64,000 bases of DNA from Argopecten irradians (taxonomy: Eukaryota > Mollusca > Bivalvia > Pectinida > Pectinidae): NCBI RefSeq assembly GCF_041381155.1, contig NC_091147.1, forward strand, positions 15,028,318 through 15,092,317. The letters are read 5' to 3'. The notes under the pieces were generated by a model that worked only from the letters and a program-made list of their open reading frames with translations, did not search any database and was not told where the DNA came from. The translations under genes were made by a program, and so were the position numbers. The first letter of the stretch is position 1, and every line of letters starts with the position of its first letter. Shown here one piece after another: positions 13,415-25,130 of this stretch.

Positions 13415-16400
13415 AGTTAAGTTCTACTGGTAAAGGTCTATAACATTTTAAGTTAAGTTCTACTGAGATAGGTTAATAACATTTTAAGTTAGGTTCTACT
13501 AATATAGGTTTATAACATTTTAAGTTAGGTTCTACTGGTAAAGGTCTATAACATTTTAAGCTAAGTTCTACTGAGATAGGTTAATAACATTTTAAGTTAG
13601 GTTCTACTAGTATAGGTTTATAACTTTTTAAGCAACGTTCTACTGGTAAAGGTCTATAACATTTTAAGTTAAGTTCTACTGATACAGGTTTATAACATTT
13701 TAAGTTAAGTTCTACTGGTATAAGTCTTTAACATTTTAAGTTAAGTTCTACTGGTATAGATTAATAACACTTTAAGTTAAGTTCTACTGATATAGATTAA
13801 TAACATTTTAAGGTAATTTCTACTGATATAGGTTTATAACATTTTAAGTTAAGTTCTACTGATATAGGTTTATAACATTTTAAGTTAAGTTCTACTGATA
13901 TAGGTTTATAACATTTTAAGTTAGGTTCTACTGGTATAGGTTTAAAAACTTTAAGTTAAGTTCTACTGCCATAGGTTTTATAACATTTTAAGGTAAGTTC
14001 TACTGGTATACATTTATAATATTTTAAGTTAAGTTCTACTGGTATAAGTCTTTAACATTTTAAGTTCATGTCTATTGGTATAGGTTTAGAACTCTTTAAA
14101 CAACGTTCTACTGGTAAAGGTCTATAACATTTACGTTTTACTGATATAAGTCTTTAACATTTTAAGGTAAGCTCTACTTGTATAGATTTATAACATTTTA
14201 AGTTAAGTTTCTTCTGGTATTGGTTTATAGAACATTTTAAGATAAGTTCTACTGGTACAGGTTCATAACATTTTTAGTACAGTTCTACTGATACAGGTTT
14301 ATAACACTTTCTACTGGTAGGGGTTTATAGTTAAGTTCTTCTTGTATAAGTTTATAAAACTTTAAATTAAGTTCTACTGATATAGGTTTATAACTCTTTA
14401 AGTAACGTTCTACTGGTAAAGGTCTATAACATTTAAGTTAAGTTCTACTGGTATAAGTTTATAACATTTTAAGTTAAGTTCTACTGATATAGGTTTATAA
14501 CATTTTAAGTTAAGTTCTACTGATATAGGTTTATAACATTTTAAGGTAAGTTCTACTGGTATACATTTAAAATATTTTAAGTTCAGCTCTACTGGTATAA
14601 GTCTTTAACATTTTAAGTTAAGTTCTACTGGTATAGATTAATAACACTTTAAGTTAAGTTCTACTGATATAGATTTATAATATTTTAAGGTAATTTCTAC
14701 TGATATAGGTTTATAACATTTTAAGTTAAGTTCTACTGATATAGGTTTATAACATTTTAAGTTAAGTTCTACTGATATAGGCTTATAACATTTTAAGTTA
14801 GGTTCTACTGGTATAGGTTTAAAAACTTTAAGTTAAGTTCTACTGCCATAGGTTTATAACATTTTAAGGTAAGCTCTACTGGTATACATTTATAATATTT
14901 TAAGTTAAGTTCTACTGGTATAAGTCTTTAACATTTTAAGTTCATGTCTATTGGTATAGGTTTAGAACTCTTTAAACAACGTTCTACTGGTAAAGGTCTA
15001 TAACATTTACGTTTTACTGATATAAGTCTTTAACATTTTAAGGTAAGCTCTACTTGTATAGATTTATAACATTTTAAGTTAAGTTCTACTGGTATTGGTT
15101 TATAGAATTTTAAGTTAAATTCTACCGCCATAGGTTTATAACACTTTAAGATAAGTTCTACTGGTACAGGTTCATAACATTTTTAGTACAGTTCTACTGA
15201 TACAGGTTTATAACACTTTCTACTGGTAGGGGTTTATAGTTAAGTTCTACTTGTATAAGTTTATAAAACTTTAAATTAAGTTCTACTGATATAGGTTTAT
15301 ATCTCTTTAAGCAACGTTCTACTGGTAAAGGTCTATAACATTTAAGTTAAGTTCTACTGGTATTGGTTTATAGAATTTTAAGTTAAATTCTACCGCCATA
15401 GGTTTATAACATTTTAAGATAAGTTCTACTGGTACAGGTTCATAACATTTTTAGTACAGTTCTACTGATACAGGTTTATAACACTTTCTACTGGTAGGGG
15501 TTTATAGTTAAGTTCTACTTGTATAGGTTTATAAAACTTTAAGTTAAGTTCTACTGATATAGGTTTATAACTCTTTAAGCAACGTTCTACTGGTAAAGGT
15601 CTATAACATTTAAGTTAAGTTCTACTGGTATAAGTTTATAACATTTTAAGTTAAGTTCTTCTGATATAGGTTTATAACATTTTAAGTTAAGTTCTACTGA
15701 TATAGGTTTATAACATTTTAAGTTAGGTTCTACTGATATAGGTTTATAACATTTTAAGGTAAGTTCTACTGGTATTGGTTTATAGAACATTTTAAGATAA
15801 GTTCTACTGGTATAGGTTTAAAAACTTTAAGTTAAGTTCTACTGCCATAGGTTTATAACATTTTAAGGTAAGTTCTACTGGTATACATTTAAAATATTTT
15901 AAGTTCAGCTCTATTGGTATAAGTCTTTAACATTTTAAGTTAAGTTCTACTGGTATAGATTAATAACACTTTAAGTTAAGTTCTACTGATATAGATTCAT
16001 AACATTTTAAGGTAAGTTCTACTGATATAGGTTTATAACATTTTAAGTTAGGTTCTACTAGTATAGGTTTATAACATTTTAAGTTAGGTTCTACTGGTAT
16101 AGGTTTATAACATTTTAAGGTAAGTTCTACTGGTACAGGTTCATAACATTTTTAGTACAGTTCTACTGATACAGGTTTATAATACTTTATACTGTTAGGG
16201 GTTTATAGTTAAGTTCTACTTGTATAGGTTTATAAATCTTTAAGTTAAGTTCTACTGATATAGGTTTATATCTCTTTAAGCAACGTTCTACTGGTAAAGG
16301 TCTATAACATTTTAAGTTATGTCCTACTGATATAGGTTTATAACATTTTAAGTTAAGTTCTACTGATATAGGTCTATATCATTTTAAATCCAGCTCTACT

Positions 16401-17390
16401 GGTATAGATTTATAATATTTATCTATTATGGCCTGGTTGAGAGGGCACTATTGCCTCATAGTATTGTCGAGGGATGGAATAGTGCCCGAGCCGAAGGCGA
16501 GGGCTCTATCCTATCACGAGACAATACTATGAGGCAATAGTGTCCTCTCAAACAGGCCATAATGGGTTTAGTACATCACCCTCACATGAGACCCGTTTTC
16601 ATGTCATCGTAACAGAAGCACGTCAAACGACACCTCGCAACGCTATCTCCATTTCCACACCACGCTGTTACATTAAAAGTACAACATATGAATTGTTGCA
16701 GAAATATGTGTTTCTTTAAAACGGGATTCAGGTTCATGAAGGTTAAAAGTAGATTTATATTGAACATAAGTGAACTGTATTCTGTAGAAAAGCAACATTT
16801 GCTTCCATCCCCGCACACAACAGCCTGTCCGCCATTTTGACGTCTTGGTCGAAGCGCAACGTTATAATGACGTCACGTAATGATGACGTCACAATACATT
16901 CACGTTCAATTTCGCGCCACTTCAATAGTGCCCGCTTGCCCGGGCACTATTGCAAATAGTACCCATCTGTGTAGTCAATCAGAATCCAGCATTGTGTCAC
17001 GTGATGTACTAATTAAAGTTAAGTCCTACTGGTAATGGTCTATAACACTTTAAGTTAAGTTCCACTGGTATAGGTTTATAAAACTTTATGTTAAGTTCTA
17101 CTAGTATAGATTGATAACATTTTAAGTTCAGGTCTACTGGTATAGGTCTATAACATTTTAAGATAGGCTCTACTGGTATATGTCTATTACATTTAAAATC
17201 CAGTTCTACTGGTAAAGGTCTAGAACATTTAAGTTAAGTTCTACTGGTATAGGTTTATAACACTTTAAGTTCTAATGGTATAGGTTTATAACACTTTAAG
17301 CAACGTTCTACTGGTAAAGGTCTATAACATTTTAAGTTAAGTTCTAATGGTATAGGTTTATAACACTTTAAGTTAAGTTCTACTGGTAAA
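13415..17390. repeat. M3 satellite, 36-bp unit, about 95 copies
   Basis: Units of the type GATATAGGTTTATAACATTT then TAAGTTAAGTTCTACT, 36 bp long, with GGTATA, GGTAAA and CCATA variants. Blocks of distinctive variants recur, such as the one at about 13741-14280 and again near 14618-15180, so a higher-order unit of roughly 0.88 kb is present. The array is interrupted at 16425-17012. A reverse frame coding KPISVELNLKCY is open only because 36 is a multiple of 3. Short versions (about 11 units) sit at 26690-27085 and 48745-49140. Confidence 0.95.
16425..17012. mobile_element. Palindromic insert within the M3 satellite
   Basis: This 588-bp segment has no similarity to M3 and splits the array. 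Its first 139 bp (16425-16563) is a near-perfect palindrome whose arms start ATTATGGCCTGGTTGAGAGG. The remainder is bounded by TTAGTACATCAC (16568-16579) and its inverse GTGATGTACTAA (17001-17012), which look like terminal inverted repeats. A 12-bp-stem hairpin around CAATAGTGCCCG lies at 16924-16953 and shares the GGGCACTATTG motif with the first palindrome. No coding domain is seen. It could be one composite element or two nested MITEs. Confidence 0.75.
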
Positions 17391-17482
17391 GGTTAACTCG
17401 ATGTAATGATGGTAACGGATAATCAGTGCCCGATTATAGTTAATGTCGACGTTTCATAGCACTAAACTCATCAAAATAATTC

Positions 17483-19939
17483 CTATTTAATAGACTTTTT
17501 TTTTTTTTTTTTTTTTAGGTTTGTCATGAGATTCAACTGTAGAAATCCTACAAACCTTTCAAGTAAGGAAGGGAGATAACCCCTGTAGGCCACTCCTTCG
17601 TCAATTATCACCCTAGCTGCCATACATTTTAAGGTTGTATAATCGAGTGGACAACCAAACTCCTGTTCCACCAGAAACTTTAACAGAATCTTCGTTCTTG
17701 AGTTTTGGGCTTCCATGTGTGCGCCATTTTCTAGTAACAACAACGCCAAGTCCTTCCATTGGTCTGCTCGCCTTTTGTATTGAAAACCCCATGATGCTAT
17801 ACAGTTGTGAAGTGGTGTGTTCCTCTTCTTGTCTGTGGCATTTACATCTGCTCCAGCTTTAATCAGACTGCGAACGACGTCAATCGATGGAGGATCAGCA
17901 AAATTTGATTGCATCTTTAAAATAAAATGTAGAAACTGTTCACCGCGTTCGTTAGTTGCGTTCAGCATTACCGCTCGCTTTACGTTCTCGGTGAATCGCT
18001 CAATCTCGGAACCCTGATCTTCCGAACGGTAAAACAACTTCATATAGTCAACTATGACTTGAAGAAGTGAATGGAATACTTCAAATGTATTCTTTTCTAG
18101 AGGTCGAATTTCCAAAATGTCAGTAAATTCGTGTAATTGTGTAACTGCCAATTCCAATATGTCCACAATGTCACTTGCCCGTACCTGGAAAAAAGATGTA
18201 ACATTTTTAACATTGACCCTTTTGTCCACAGACGTAAATGTCAATAAGATACTATGTACAGGTGTATATCATTTGTTACTTTTCATGCCACATAATATTA
18301 TGCTTACCTCATATAGGATAGAGTATATACACTGTATATATGTTATACGTTTTTATCATTGTATACTACATGTAAAGATGCTCCACCGCCGACAGAGCAT
18401 AAATGATATTCATCATTTGAATAATAATTGGTGTTTAATCCTGCATATATATGTCTAATTTACACAAAAATAATATGAAATAATTTATTTTGCTTTTGGT
18501 GCATGCGCAATCAGTACATCTAGGCCCAGAGTTCAAGGGATTCATTCACTTATTATTATGTTACAGGTGATATAACGGTATTTATAACTTACTTAGTAAT
18601 CCATAAAATAAAACAGTATCTAAGACTGATTCCGATTATATAGTAAAGATGAAAAAGAATATCATACATTCTCGCTAGTTGCACCAGAGGAGTATGCTGT
18701 GACCATCTTCCTCAGAAACCCTTCCATTCTTCTCAAGTCCGCAACCGATACTTTGTCCGAAGCTGGTACAGTCTGTCTACGAATACCAATGTTGTATTTC
18801 CAGATATCAACAGCCCTTTGGTATTGGTTGGATTTGACGTACTGCAGTCCTCGGAGCCTAATTCTATTTATTGTATGCTTGCAGTGCGAACCTAGGATCC
18901 TTTCGTACGTAAGTAGAGCTTGCAAGTACAGTTTGTCTTTGTCTGCAGCCGCCACCAACGCCTGTATTTGTTCGGGTGTTGTACATTCCTTATGAAAAAG
19001 GTACGCTTGTTTGGTTTTATTTGGAATGTCTTTTACTAGCGGTTCCTCTGGGTTAGAGTATCGTAGATCCATGGCCTTTTCCCACAGCTCTAATCCTTCC
19101 TGTATGTTGTCTTTATCAATCGCAGTCGCACCTAGTAGTTCATAACCATCAACCAACCGAGACAACTCCATCACAGTATTATCCCTGATATAGTTGAATA
19201 AAACCTTGTTCCCTGCAAATGCGGCAACGTAAAGATTGTGAACTTCTTTCGGAATGTTCATGAATGGAGACGCTCCGACGCTAAGGAAGAACTTTACAAT
19301 GTCAAGCCTACCAAGCATTATAGCATCCCACATAGCTGTGTAGCCATCGATTGTTGTTGCATTAACGGACGCACCGTTATTGACTAGAATTTTACAAAGT
19401 TCAACAGGCCCTCGAACTGCAGTCATCAAGAGAGTATTTTTATTGTCATCTGGCTGATGGACACTGGCGCCATTTTCAACTAAACATTTTACAATGTCAA
19501 TATTTGCTGAATTGCATGCGTGTCGTAATAGCGTCAAACCAAATGAAGTGGAGACGTTCATGTTGGCGCCATGATTAACCAGAAGTTGAACAATAGGATA
19601 ATGTTGTTCGAATACTGCGACCAATAACGGCGTCACCCGTTCATAAAGGTAAAAACCTCGTAATTCAATATCAGCTTTACATTCAAACATCATGTACTTA
19701 GCAATATCCAAACGACCCGCTTTGCAAGCACGAAAAAATGCAGACGACTTTCGTCTGAGATAATTCACAATTTCGATTTGGTCTTCTTTATCGAAGTCAT
19801 TTAAGAAGTCTATAACACCTTGTAGATTATTAAAGCTGATGTATTCTTCAATCCCTCTTGTAAGTGCCAGTTTGTATTCATTCTCGTTCGTGTGCCTTAA
19901 TAAGCCTTTCTTTCGTTGTGCACGGTATTTATTAGACAT
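17483..19939 (-). CDS. FEM1-like ankyrin-repeat protein (complete, two coding exons)
   Basis: Coding exon 1 is 19939-18668 (424 codons) and exon 2 is 18184-17483 (233 codons and TAG), giving about 657 residues, close to vertebrate FEM1A/B/C (about 620-670). The intron starts GTATGA after codon AAT and ends TTTTTTCCAG; the frame is preserved and the join reads TSEN-VRASDIVD, matching the family. Ankyrin repeats span about residues 64-250 (GANMNV, GASVHQ, NNGASVNATTIDGYTAMWDA). Residues 265-395 are the FEM1 middle region (ELLGATAIDKD, YERILG, YQRAVDIWKY). Two more ankyrin-like repeats lie near 505-585 (GADVNATDKKRNTPLH), followed by a BC/VHL-box-like segment TTLKCMAARVI with FVGF near 607-637. 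Family members recruit CUL2-Elongin ubiquitin ligase to C-terminal degrons, and C. elegans fem-1 acts in sex determination; the role here is inferred. A run of lysines near the C terminus comes from a ~23-nt homopolymer. The ATG directly follows TTTAACAG, suggesting an intron in the 5' UTR. Confidence 0.88.
17494..17516. repeat. Homopolymer (T on +, A in the transcript) at the FEM1 C terminus
   Basis: A ~23-nt run inside coding exon 2 encodes the KKKKKKK tail. The equivalent sites in copies A and B have only 6 and 7 T, and the length sets which C terminus is read, so this run is prone to slippage and to sequencing error. Confidence 0.85.
18372..18516. mobile_element. MITE end (family P2) inside the FEM1 intron
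   Basis: The segment TAAAGATGCTCCACCGCCGA through GCGCAATCAGTAC matches, over about 145 bp, the reverse complement of the right part of the MITE at 22628-22993. The introns of copies A and B lack it and have other sequence at this place. TACAT occurs on both sides (about 18367 and 18514), a possible target duplication. Confidence 0.7.
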
Positions 19940-20239
19940 CTGTTAAACAAACGTACAAAATACATTTGAGAAAAGGAGAAATGAAAACGTTAGTATCAAC
20001 AACACACAGTATGTATTATGGATAATTAAATATAGTAAAAACCTGCCTTGATGAGAACATCCGTATACAGACCACTTGATTAAAGAGTATTTTTCTGCGT
20101 CTCAAATGACTTTTGTTCAACATAATTGGCATTGTACCAGTAGACACTTGATAGATAGTTTGACTGTTTTAGAATTTACATACTTATATGACAAATGTAT
20201 GCCATTTCTAAACCTATATCTAATCATCTGTATCATCTG

Positions 20240-20245
<6 letters not shown>

Positions 20246-20268
<23 letters not shown>
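20246..20268. repeat. Poly-T run
   Basis: A homopolymer of about 23 T, located about 0.3 kb downstream of the start codon's 5' side in the candidate 5' intron. No other signal is attached to it. Confidence 0.85.
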
Positions 20269-20274
<6 letters not shown>

Positions 20275-20472
20275 TGTATAGTAATGACACCATATCCATT
20301 GACTCCAAACATGTCAGGACATCTAACCCTCCGCATTTGAAGCGTGATCTGTCGGGAATACGGAAGTGATGTAATGGTACAAGATGTGCGTCAATTATCC
20401 ATACATGAAAACTGCACGTTATTTTTTTTTTTGTGGGGGGGGGGGGAGGGGGGAGAGTGGCAGAGGGGGGAG

Positions 20473-20672
20473 AGTGGCAGAGTGATTTAGATGTCTCGAC
20501 ATAATACCACAAGCCCTCCACCGATGAGTCGCGAGTTCGTATCCCACGTGGGGTAGTTGCAATGCGCTAGTCTGTGGTTTTTCTTCGGGTACTCCGGCTT
20601 CCTCCACTAACAAACTGGACACGTCTTTACATAACCCCGGTTGTTAATAGTACGTTAAACTAATAAAATCTT
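20473..20672 (+). mobile_element. tRNA-derived SINE
   Basis: The head contains an A-box-like GTGGCAGAGTGATTTAG and, about 55 bp on, a B-box-like GCGAGTTCGTATCCC. The body carries TACTCCGGCTTCCTCCACTA, and the tail ends GTTAATAGTACGTTAAAC with short A-rich sequence. This order is the hallmark of the metazoan SINEs with a conserved central/3' domain that are abundant in molluscs. It needs a LINE partner in trans, which is absent here. A G-rich tract (about 20432-20470) abuts its 5' end. Confidence 0.75.
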
Positions 20673-22627
20673 TAAACCCGTATGATATTTTCAATGCAAA
20701 ACCCAAAATATATCAAAATCAGTCTGATTTTTTAAAAATTAACATTATAATTTTACCGGGTAACACGTAATTTTGTTGACGCTGTGACGTCACGAGGATG
20801 TATTGCATGGGTAGCCATGTAATGCAGCCTCAGGAGAATGTATTGTATGATAACAACCAGTATTACACCCGTAGGTATGAGAGAAAATTGATATTAAGAT
20901 TTTTACTGAACGACCGGGATGATATTTGAAAGCATATTTCTTCATTTAAAGATTGTTGTAAGCAAATCGTGTACTAAATAACGATAGTAATAATTTCTGC
21001 AGATGGGGAGGAGGGCTACCGAAAATATAGACCTCGTGTATGTTTATTGTATATGATTACCGCCATGACCAGATGGGAGTTCATAGTCACACATATCCCA
21101 TCTGGTTTAACATATATTAAACGAGAAAATGAAATTAGAATGGAAATATCTATCTATATATATATATATATAGTTTATTTCTGTAACTATGCTCTACCAA
21201 TAAAGCTTCCTGGTCATCGATGATCGATCCATTCCAATCAGGCTTTACCTCATTGGTTTTGTCTGGTATATCACCACATTGGTTCCCGATATTTGGCTAT
21301 TTTTCAGAAAGCTTTAAAACAACTACAACCTATGAATATGTCTACGAATAAACCCTGACGTTGTTAGATTTTTAATGTAATTATCTAACTATCAACTTAC
21401 TAAAATGACCACGGGACAAGAAATATTTCCATGTCAATATATTTCGGTATAATCATATCCGCTAGTCTTCGTAAATAGGTTAAGAAGGATTGTGTTACTG
21501 ATACAAGCTAGTTTTAATAATTCTAGTTTTCAATACGTTGATTTATCACAACCACAGTCGCCAATAACATAAGGTATACTTACTAATTACTAATTTATGT
21601 CAAACAGTAGTACTTACCTTGAGAACCAGGGCGACACAACTACCAACAATAAATGAACTACACTAGAAGTTGAATCAGGAAGTATAGGTATACGCTATAC
21701 AGATTTTAGGGTTTTTCCGAATCGCGGGATACAATTACACCTAACATTAACTATATGCGTTGTGTAGGTGTAACGTAAGTCAACCTGTGTATACAAAATA
21801 TGTAAAATGCCTTACAAATTCAACTTATTATAAAACACAATTATCTTGTTTTTGTATGTCTTGAAATGACAATAGCACTCAATAAAATGCATAACTGATA
21901 TTCATTTGTTCGCATCAGAAATCATATTGCTTTTATAGTTAGATTCTTAATTTCCTTGTCTGCAATGAATCAAAAGATTTGGAAGATTTCTTCTTAGATA
22001 TCACAACTACGATTGTTTTCTTGGGTTTCTCTTCCTGATAAACTTTTAATGAAAATACAGAACTATTTCTATATTTCAATGAACCTCCATTGAATAACAT
22101 CACCGGTATCGTAGTCATCAAATAACAGCAAGCAGAACAAACCTTAACATATCTGAAGCATTTACTATAGGAGAACAATAGGCCTCCCTCTATCTAAGTT
22201 ATGTGATCAATGAAGCGTAGCGTATACTTGGTGTACATTTTTATTGTTTTATCCACATATGGCATACATGCCTATCAGTTTTAATAAACATTTAACGAAG
22301 CATATAAAATACCAATGTAGTTCAAAGAATGGACATAACATCATATATGTATAATGTTCTAATTTTATTCGCACAAACAATATATCTACTCTACCTTTTG
22401 TGTGCTCGTATATGCCTACTCTTCAAATTTTCAATAACTCAAATTAACCTTTTTGCCCTTAATCCAAAAGTTTTGGACAGACGATTGCAAACACGGCGGA
22501 AATTCGTCCCCGATTGATACAAGATATGGTATTTCGAACAATGTTTCTACATTGTACCTCTGCCAACTTCTACACTTAAATTATACTGTAGCTTATTTAT
22601 GACAAATTTATGCTGTATGTGCAATGA
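20673..22627. other. Noncoding DNA upstream of the FEM1-like gene
   Basis: Apart from the candidate noncoding exon, nothing gene-like is seen. A short TA microsatellite lies at about 21152-21172, and an inverted pair TTACACCTA/TAGGTGTAA at 21735-21775 could form a hairpin. Confidence 0.45.
21618..21700 (-). promoter_or_regulatory. Candidate 5' noncoding exon and promoter side
   Basis: The sequence upstream of the GTAAGT donor contains no start codon in a useful frame and could be the first exon. I see no clear TATA box or initiator, so the upstream limit given is arbitrary. Confidence 0.3.
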
Positions 22628-22993
22628 TTAAAGATGCTCCACCGCTGAAAAACGGCATTTTTCCTCTGTCAAAAGCAGGACGGACGAATGATTATTTTTC
22701 TTCACTTATAAAAGTTACTTACTTGACATTTTTACCACAATTGAAAAGGTTGAGCTTCTAAATTTATTTCAAGGTAAAAATATAAAAAAAAATAATAAAT
22801 TGTATCCCGAAAAAATTCCGTGGCACTATGTTCTATATGGAACGAAGTACTTATTGCGCATACAACAAAGGCAAAGTAAATTATTTTATATGTATTTTTG
22901 TGTTAATTATACATATATAGACACGATTAAACATCAGTTGGTGTTCAAGTGATGGATATCGTTTATACTTTATCGTCGGATGAGCATCTTCAA
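22628..22993. mobile_element. MITE (family P2)
   Basis: The element starts TTAAAGATGCTCCACCG and ends, on the other strand, TTGAAGATGCTCATCCGACG, so short terminal inverted repeats are visible. It is 366 bp and has no open frame. The last ~150 bp matches the intron insertion at 18372-18516 in inverted orientation, showing that the family is dispersed. Confidence 0.7.
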
Positions 22994-23844
22994 TTTAAGT
23001 AATAGTAACGTTATCCATAACATATTTATATATAAGTCACAATTACTAGATACATCCAATTAAACAGGATTATTTGCTGAGCGTGATCCTCCAGACGGTG
23101 CTTAATTAGAGGTAATAGATTGACAACGGAAACTGTATATAACAATCACATGGGTAACAATTCCAAGTTCAAAACGTTTATTCTTAACGTGGGCTAATCC
23201 GAACCTTAACTGATTGTTAAGAATGTAAAACTTTTTTAAAGAAGGTGATGGCCCATTGTACAGGACAGATTCCAAATTACGCATTTGTTAAAGTATTGTA
23301 TTTAACGTATCCAACTGATGTCTGTATTAGTTTTATAAACCAGTATCATTATCCGTAACGACACCTTTTGTATGTACAGGTACAATAATTATGATTGTAG
23401 AAGACCACTTTTTTGCACCTACTGGATTCATTACAATACAGAGAATGATTGTATCATTGGTGTCTTCTCACTTGGATTAACCCGCAGTATACCTATAAAG
23501 TATTATATATGTTTACTCTGGGTAAAATAGGTAAGGGTTACATAAAGTCAAGACCAGTTCCATTTAATATACTGTCGGCAGGATCGCAGTATCGCCCCAT
23601 AGTCATAAAAAATGACTTACTGCGGTATTGTAGTTACGGCACAGTAAACACTAATCACAGGTTTGATCGTTAATTAAATGCATTTAAAATAACATATACA
23701 GTCCACATGTACATATGTATATGCATTGGAATTTTTCCTACTCGAATGATTCGGTGATCATCTTGAAATGATGTTAATGAAATGAGTTTAACTGGGTCTT
23801 TAAGTGTGGAATAGCAGTTGAGACTGCTTGTTTTTTATACGTTG
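22994..23844. other. Unassigned DNA before copy A
   Basis: No supported gene. A 74-codon open frame at 23449-23673 has no recognisable domain. Confidence 0.4.
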
Positions 23845-23935
23845 TACACATGTTAATTACACATGTTCATAGAAACATAACTGTCGAAAATAGATATATC
23901 TAGATCTAATATCCGACGAACAGTTACATGATATA
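23845..23935. repeat. Diverged cap sequence
   Basis: TTGTACACATG...CATAGAAACATAACTGTC and AGATATATCTAGATCTAATA resemble the caps at 13310, 26590 and 42530, but no GTGAG array precedes it here. It is probably the remnant of an older, deleted array. Confidence 0.6.
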
Positions 23936-23967
23936 AGACCACGATCGAGTACATCATGATTAACGAT

Positions 23968-24045
23968 AGGTCGAGGACGTCTCATCGCAGGCGGTGTATG
24001 AAAATTGTAATATATCGTTAGTCTATATTAAATAATTGAGTATTG
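23968..24045. repeat. Copy of 35688-35748 at the left edge of duplication A
   Basis: GAGGACGTCTCATCGCAGGC and the ~60 bp that follow also occur at about 35690 and 57765. Here the segment stops next to the point where copy A begins, so it may mark a rearrangement breakpoint. Confidence 0.65.
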
Positions 24046-24075
24046 AGTGGGTTTATGCTTGTTGAATGAGAACAT

Positions 24076-24745
24076 CACTCTGTTCTTTTATCTTCTTAAG
24101 TAAACTATCATTGATTAATCAAACAAAAACAATTTTAAAACATGCTATAATAGCATATATTTTGTCATATTTATATGTATGTATATTAGACACTAATTCA
24201 TTTAAATGTGTTTATATTTTTGTTTTCATATATTTGATATGCACCATGACCTTTATGAGTGCCTTTTTAGTTTTTAACTACTAATTTTCTGTTATAGGGT
24301 GACTGTGATACTCATTATTATAATAACGCTATTATATGTATTGTCATTAATGTATTACCGTGTTGTAAATATTGTATATTTATGTCGACCACTTGGAACA
24401 CGAGTCTCTGAATCAAAGTGTTATCGACTTGAAATATCATTATTATTACAAGCTAATCGATATTTCATATAACATAATTAATTTTTCACAGAAATAATAC
24501 AAACAGCCACCAAATGATGTCTGAAACGTCATAATATACACTTACATACCAAAAGGTCATTTGAAATGATACATGTAATCAATTAGTAGTAAATGTTTCT
24601 GTAAGTATATTACGTACACTTCAACTGAGCATGCTGTGTACATAAACGTACAGAAATTACATGTTTATACCAAATGTTACGAGAAAAATAATATATTTGT
24701 CGAACGTAATTATTAATTATTTATTCAGAGGGATTGATGTGTATG
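24076..24745. repeat. Minisatellite leader, copy A
   Basis: Matches 10600-11210 with an extra ~130 bp around 24290-24440. It ends TTGATGTGTATGTTGTTGAG and passes directly into the 24-bp array. Confidence 0.8.
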
Positions 24746-25130
24746 TTGTTGAGTGAGTGAGAGGGTCAATTGTTGTGTGAGTGAGAGGGTTAATTGTTGT
24801 GTGAGTGAGAGGGTCAATGATTGAGTGAGTGAGAGGGTTAATTGTTGTGTGAGTGGGAGGGTTAATTGTTGTGTGAGCGAGAGGGTTAATGGTTGTGTGA
24901 GTGAGAGGGTCAATGGTTGTGTGAGTGAGAGGGTTAATTGTTGTGTGAGTGAGAGGGTGATTGGTTGTGTGAGTGAGAGGGTTAATTGTTGCGTGAATGA
25001 GAGGGTTAATGGTTGTGTGAGTGAGAGGGTTAATTGTTGTGTGAGTGAGAGGGTTAATTGTTGTGTGAGTGAGAGGGTTAATGGTTGTGTGAGTGAGAGG
25101 GTTAATTGTTGTGTGAGTGAAAGGATAAAT
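24746..25130. repeat. M2 minisatellite, copy A, about 16 units
   Basis: 24-bp units as in locus 1, but fewer, and with TTGTTGTGTGAGTGAGAGGG the commoner form. Open frames on both strands follow from the period. Confidence 0.9.

Larger units (their letters stand above)
19940..21617 (-). other. Probable 5' UTR intron of the FEM1-like gene
   Basis: Reading the minus strand, AAG followed by GTAAGTACTACTG at 21617 is a consensus splice donor, and GTTTGTTTAACAG ends immediately before the start codon at 19939. Together they bound a 1,678-nt candidate intron. The SINE (20473-20672) would lie within it. No transcript evidence is available, and the exon start is unknown. Confidence 0.45.

Noticed and set aside
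15587-15790. KPISVELNLKCY repeat frames (also at 26653 and 48701)
   Set aside because: Reading of the 36-bp satellite; open because 36 is divisible by three.
20473-20550. Functional tRNA gene
   Set aside because: A- and B-box-like motifs are present, but no cloverleaf with acceptor stem closes and the sequence continues into a SINE body.
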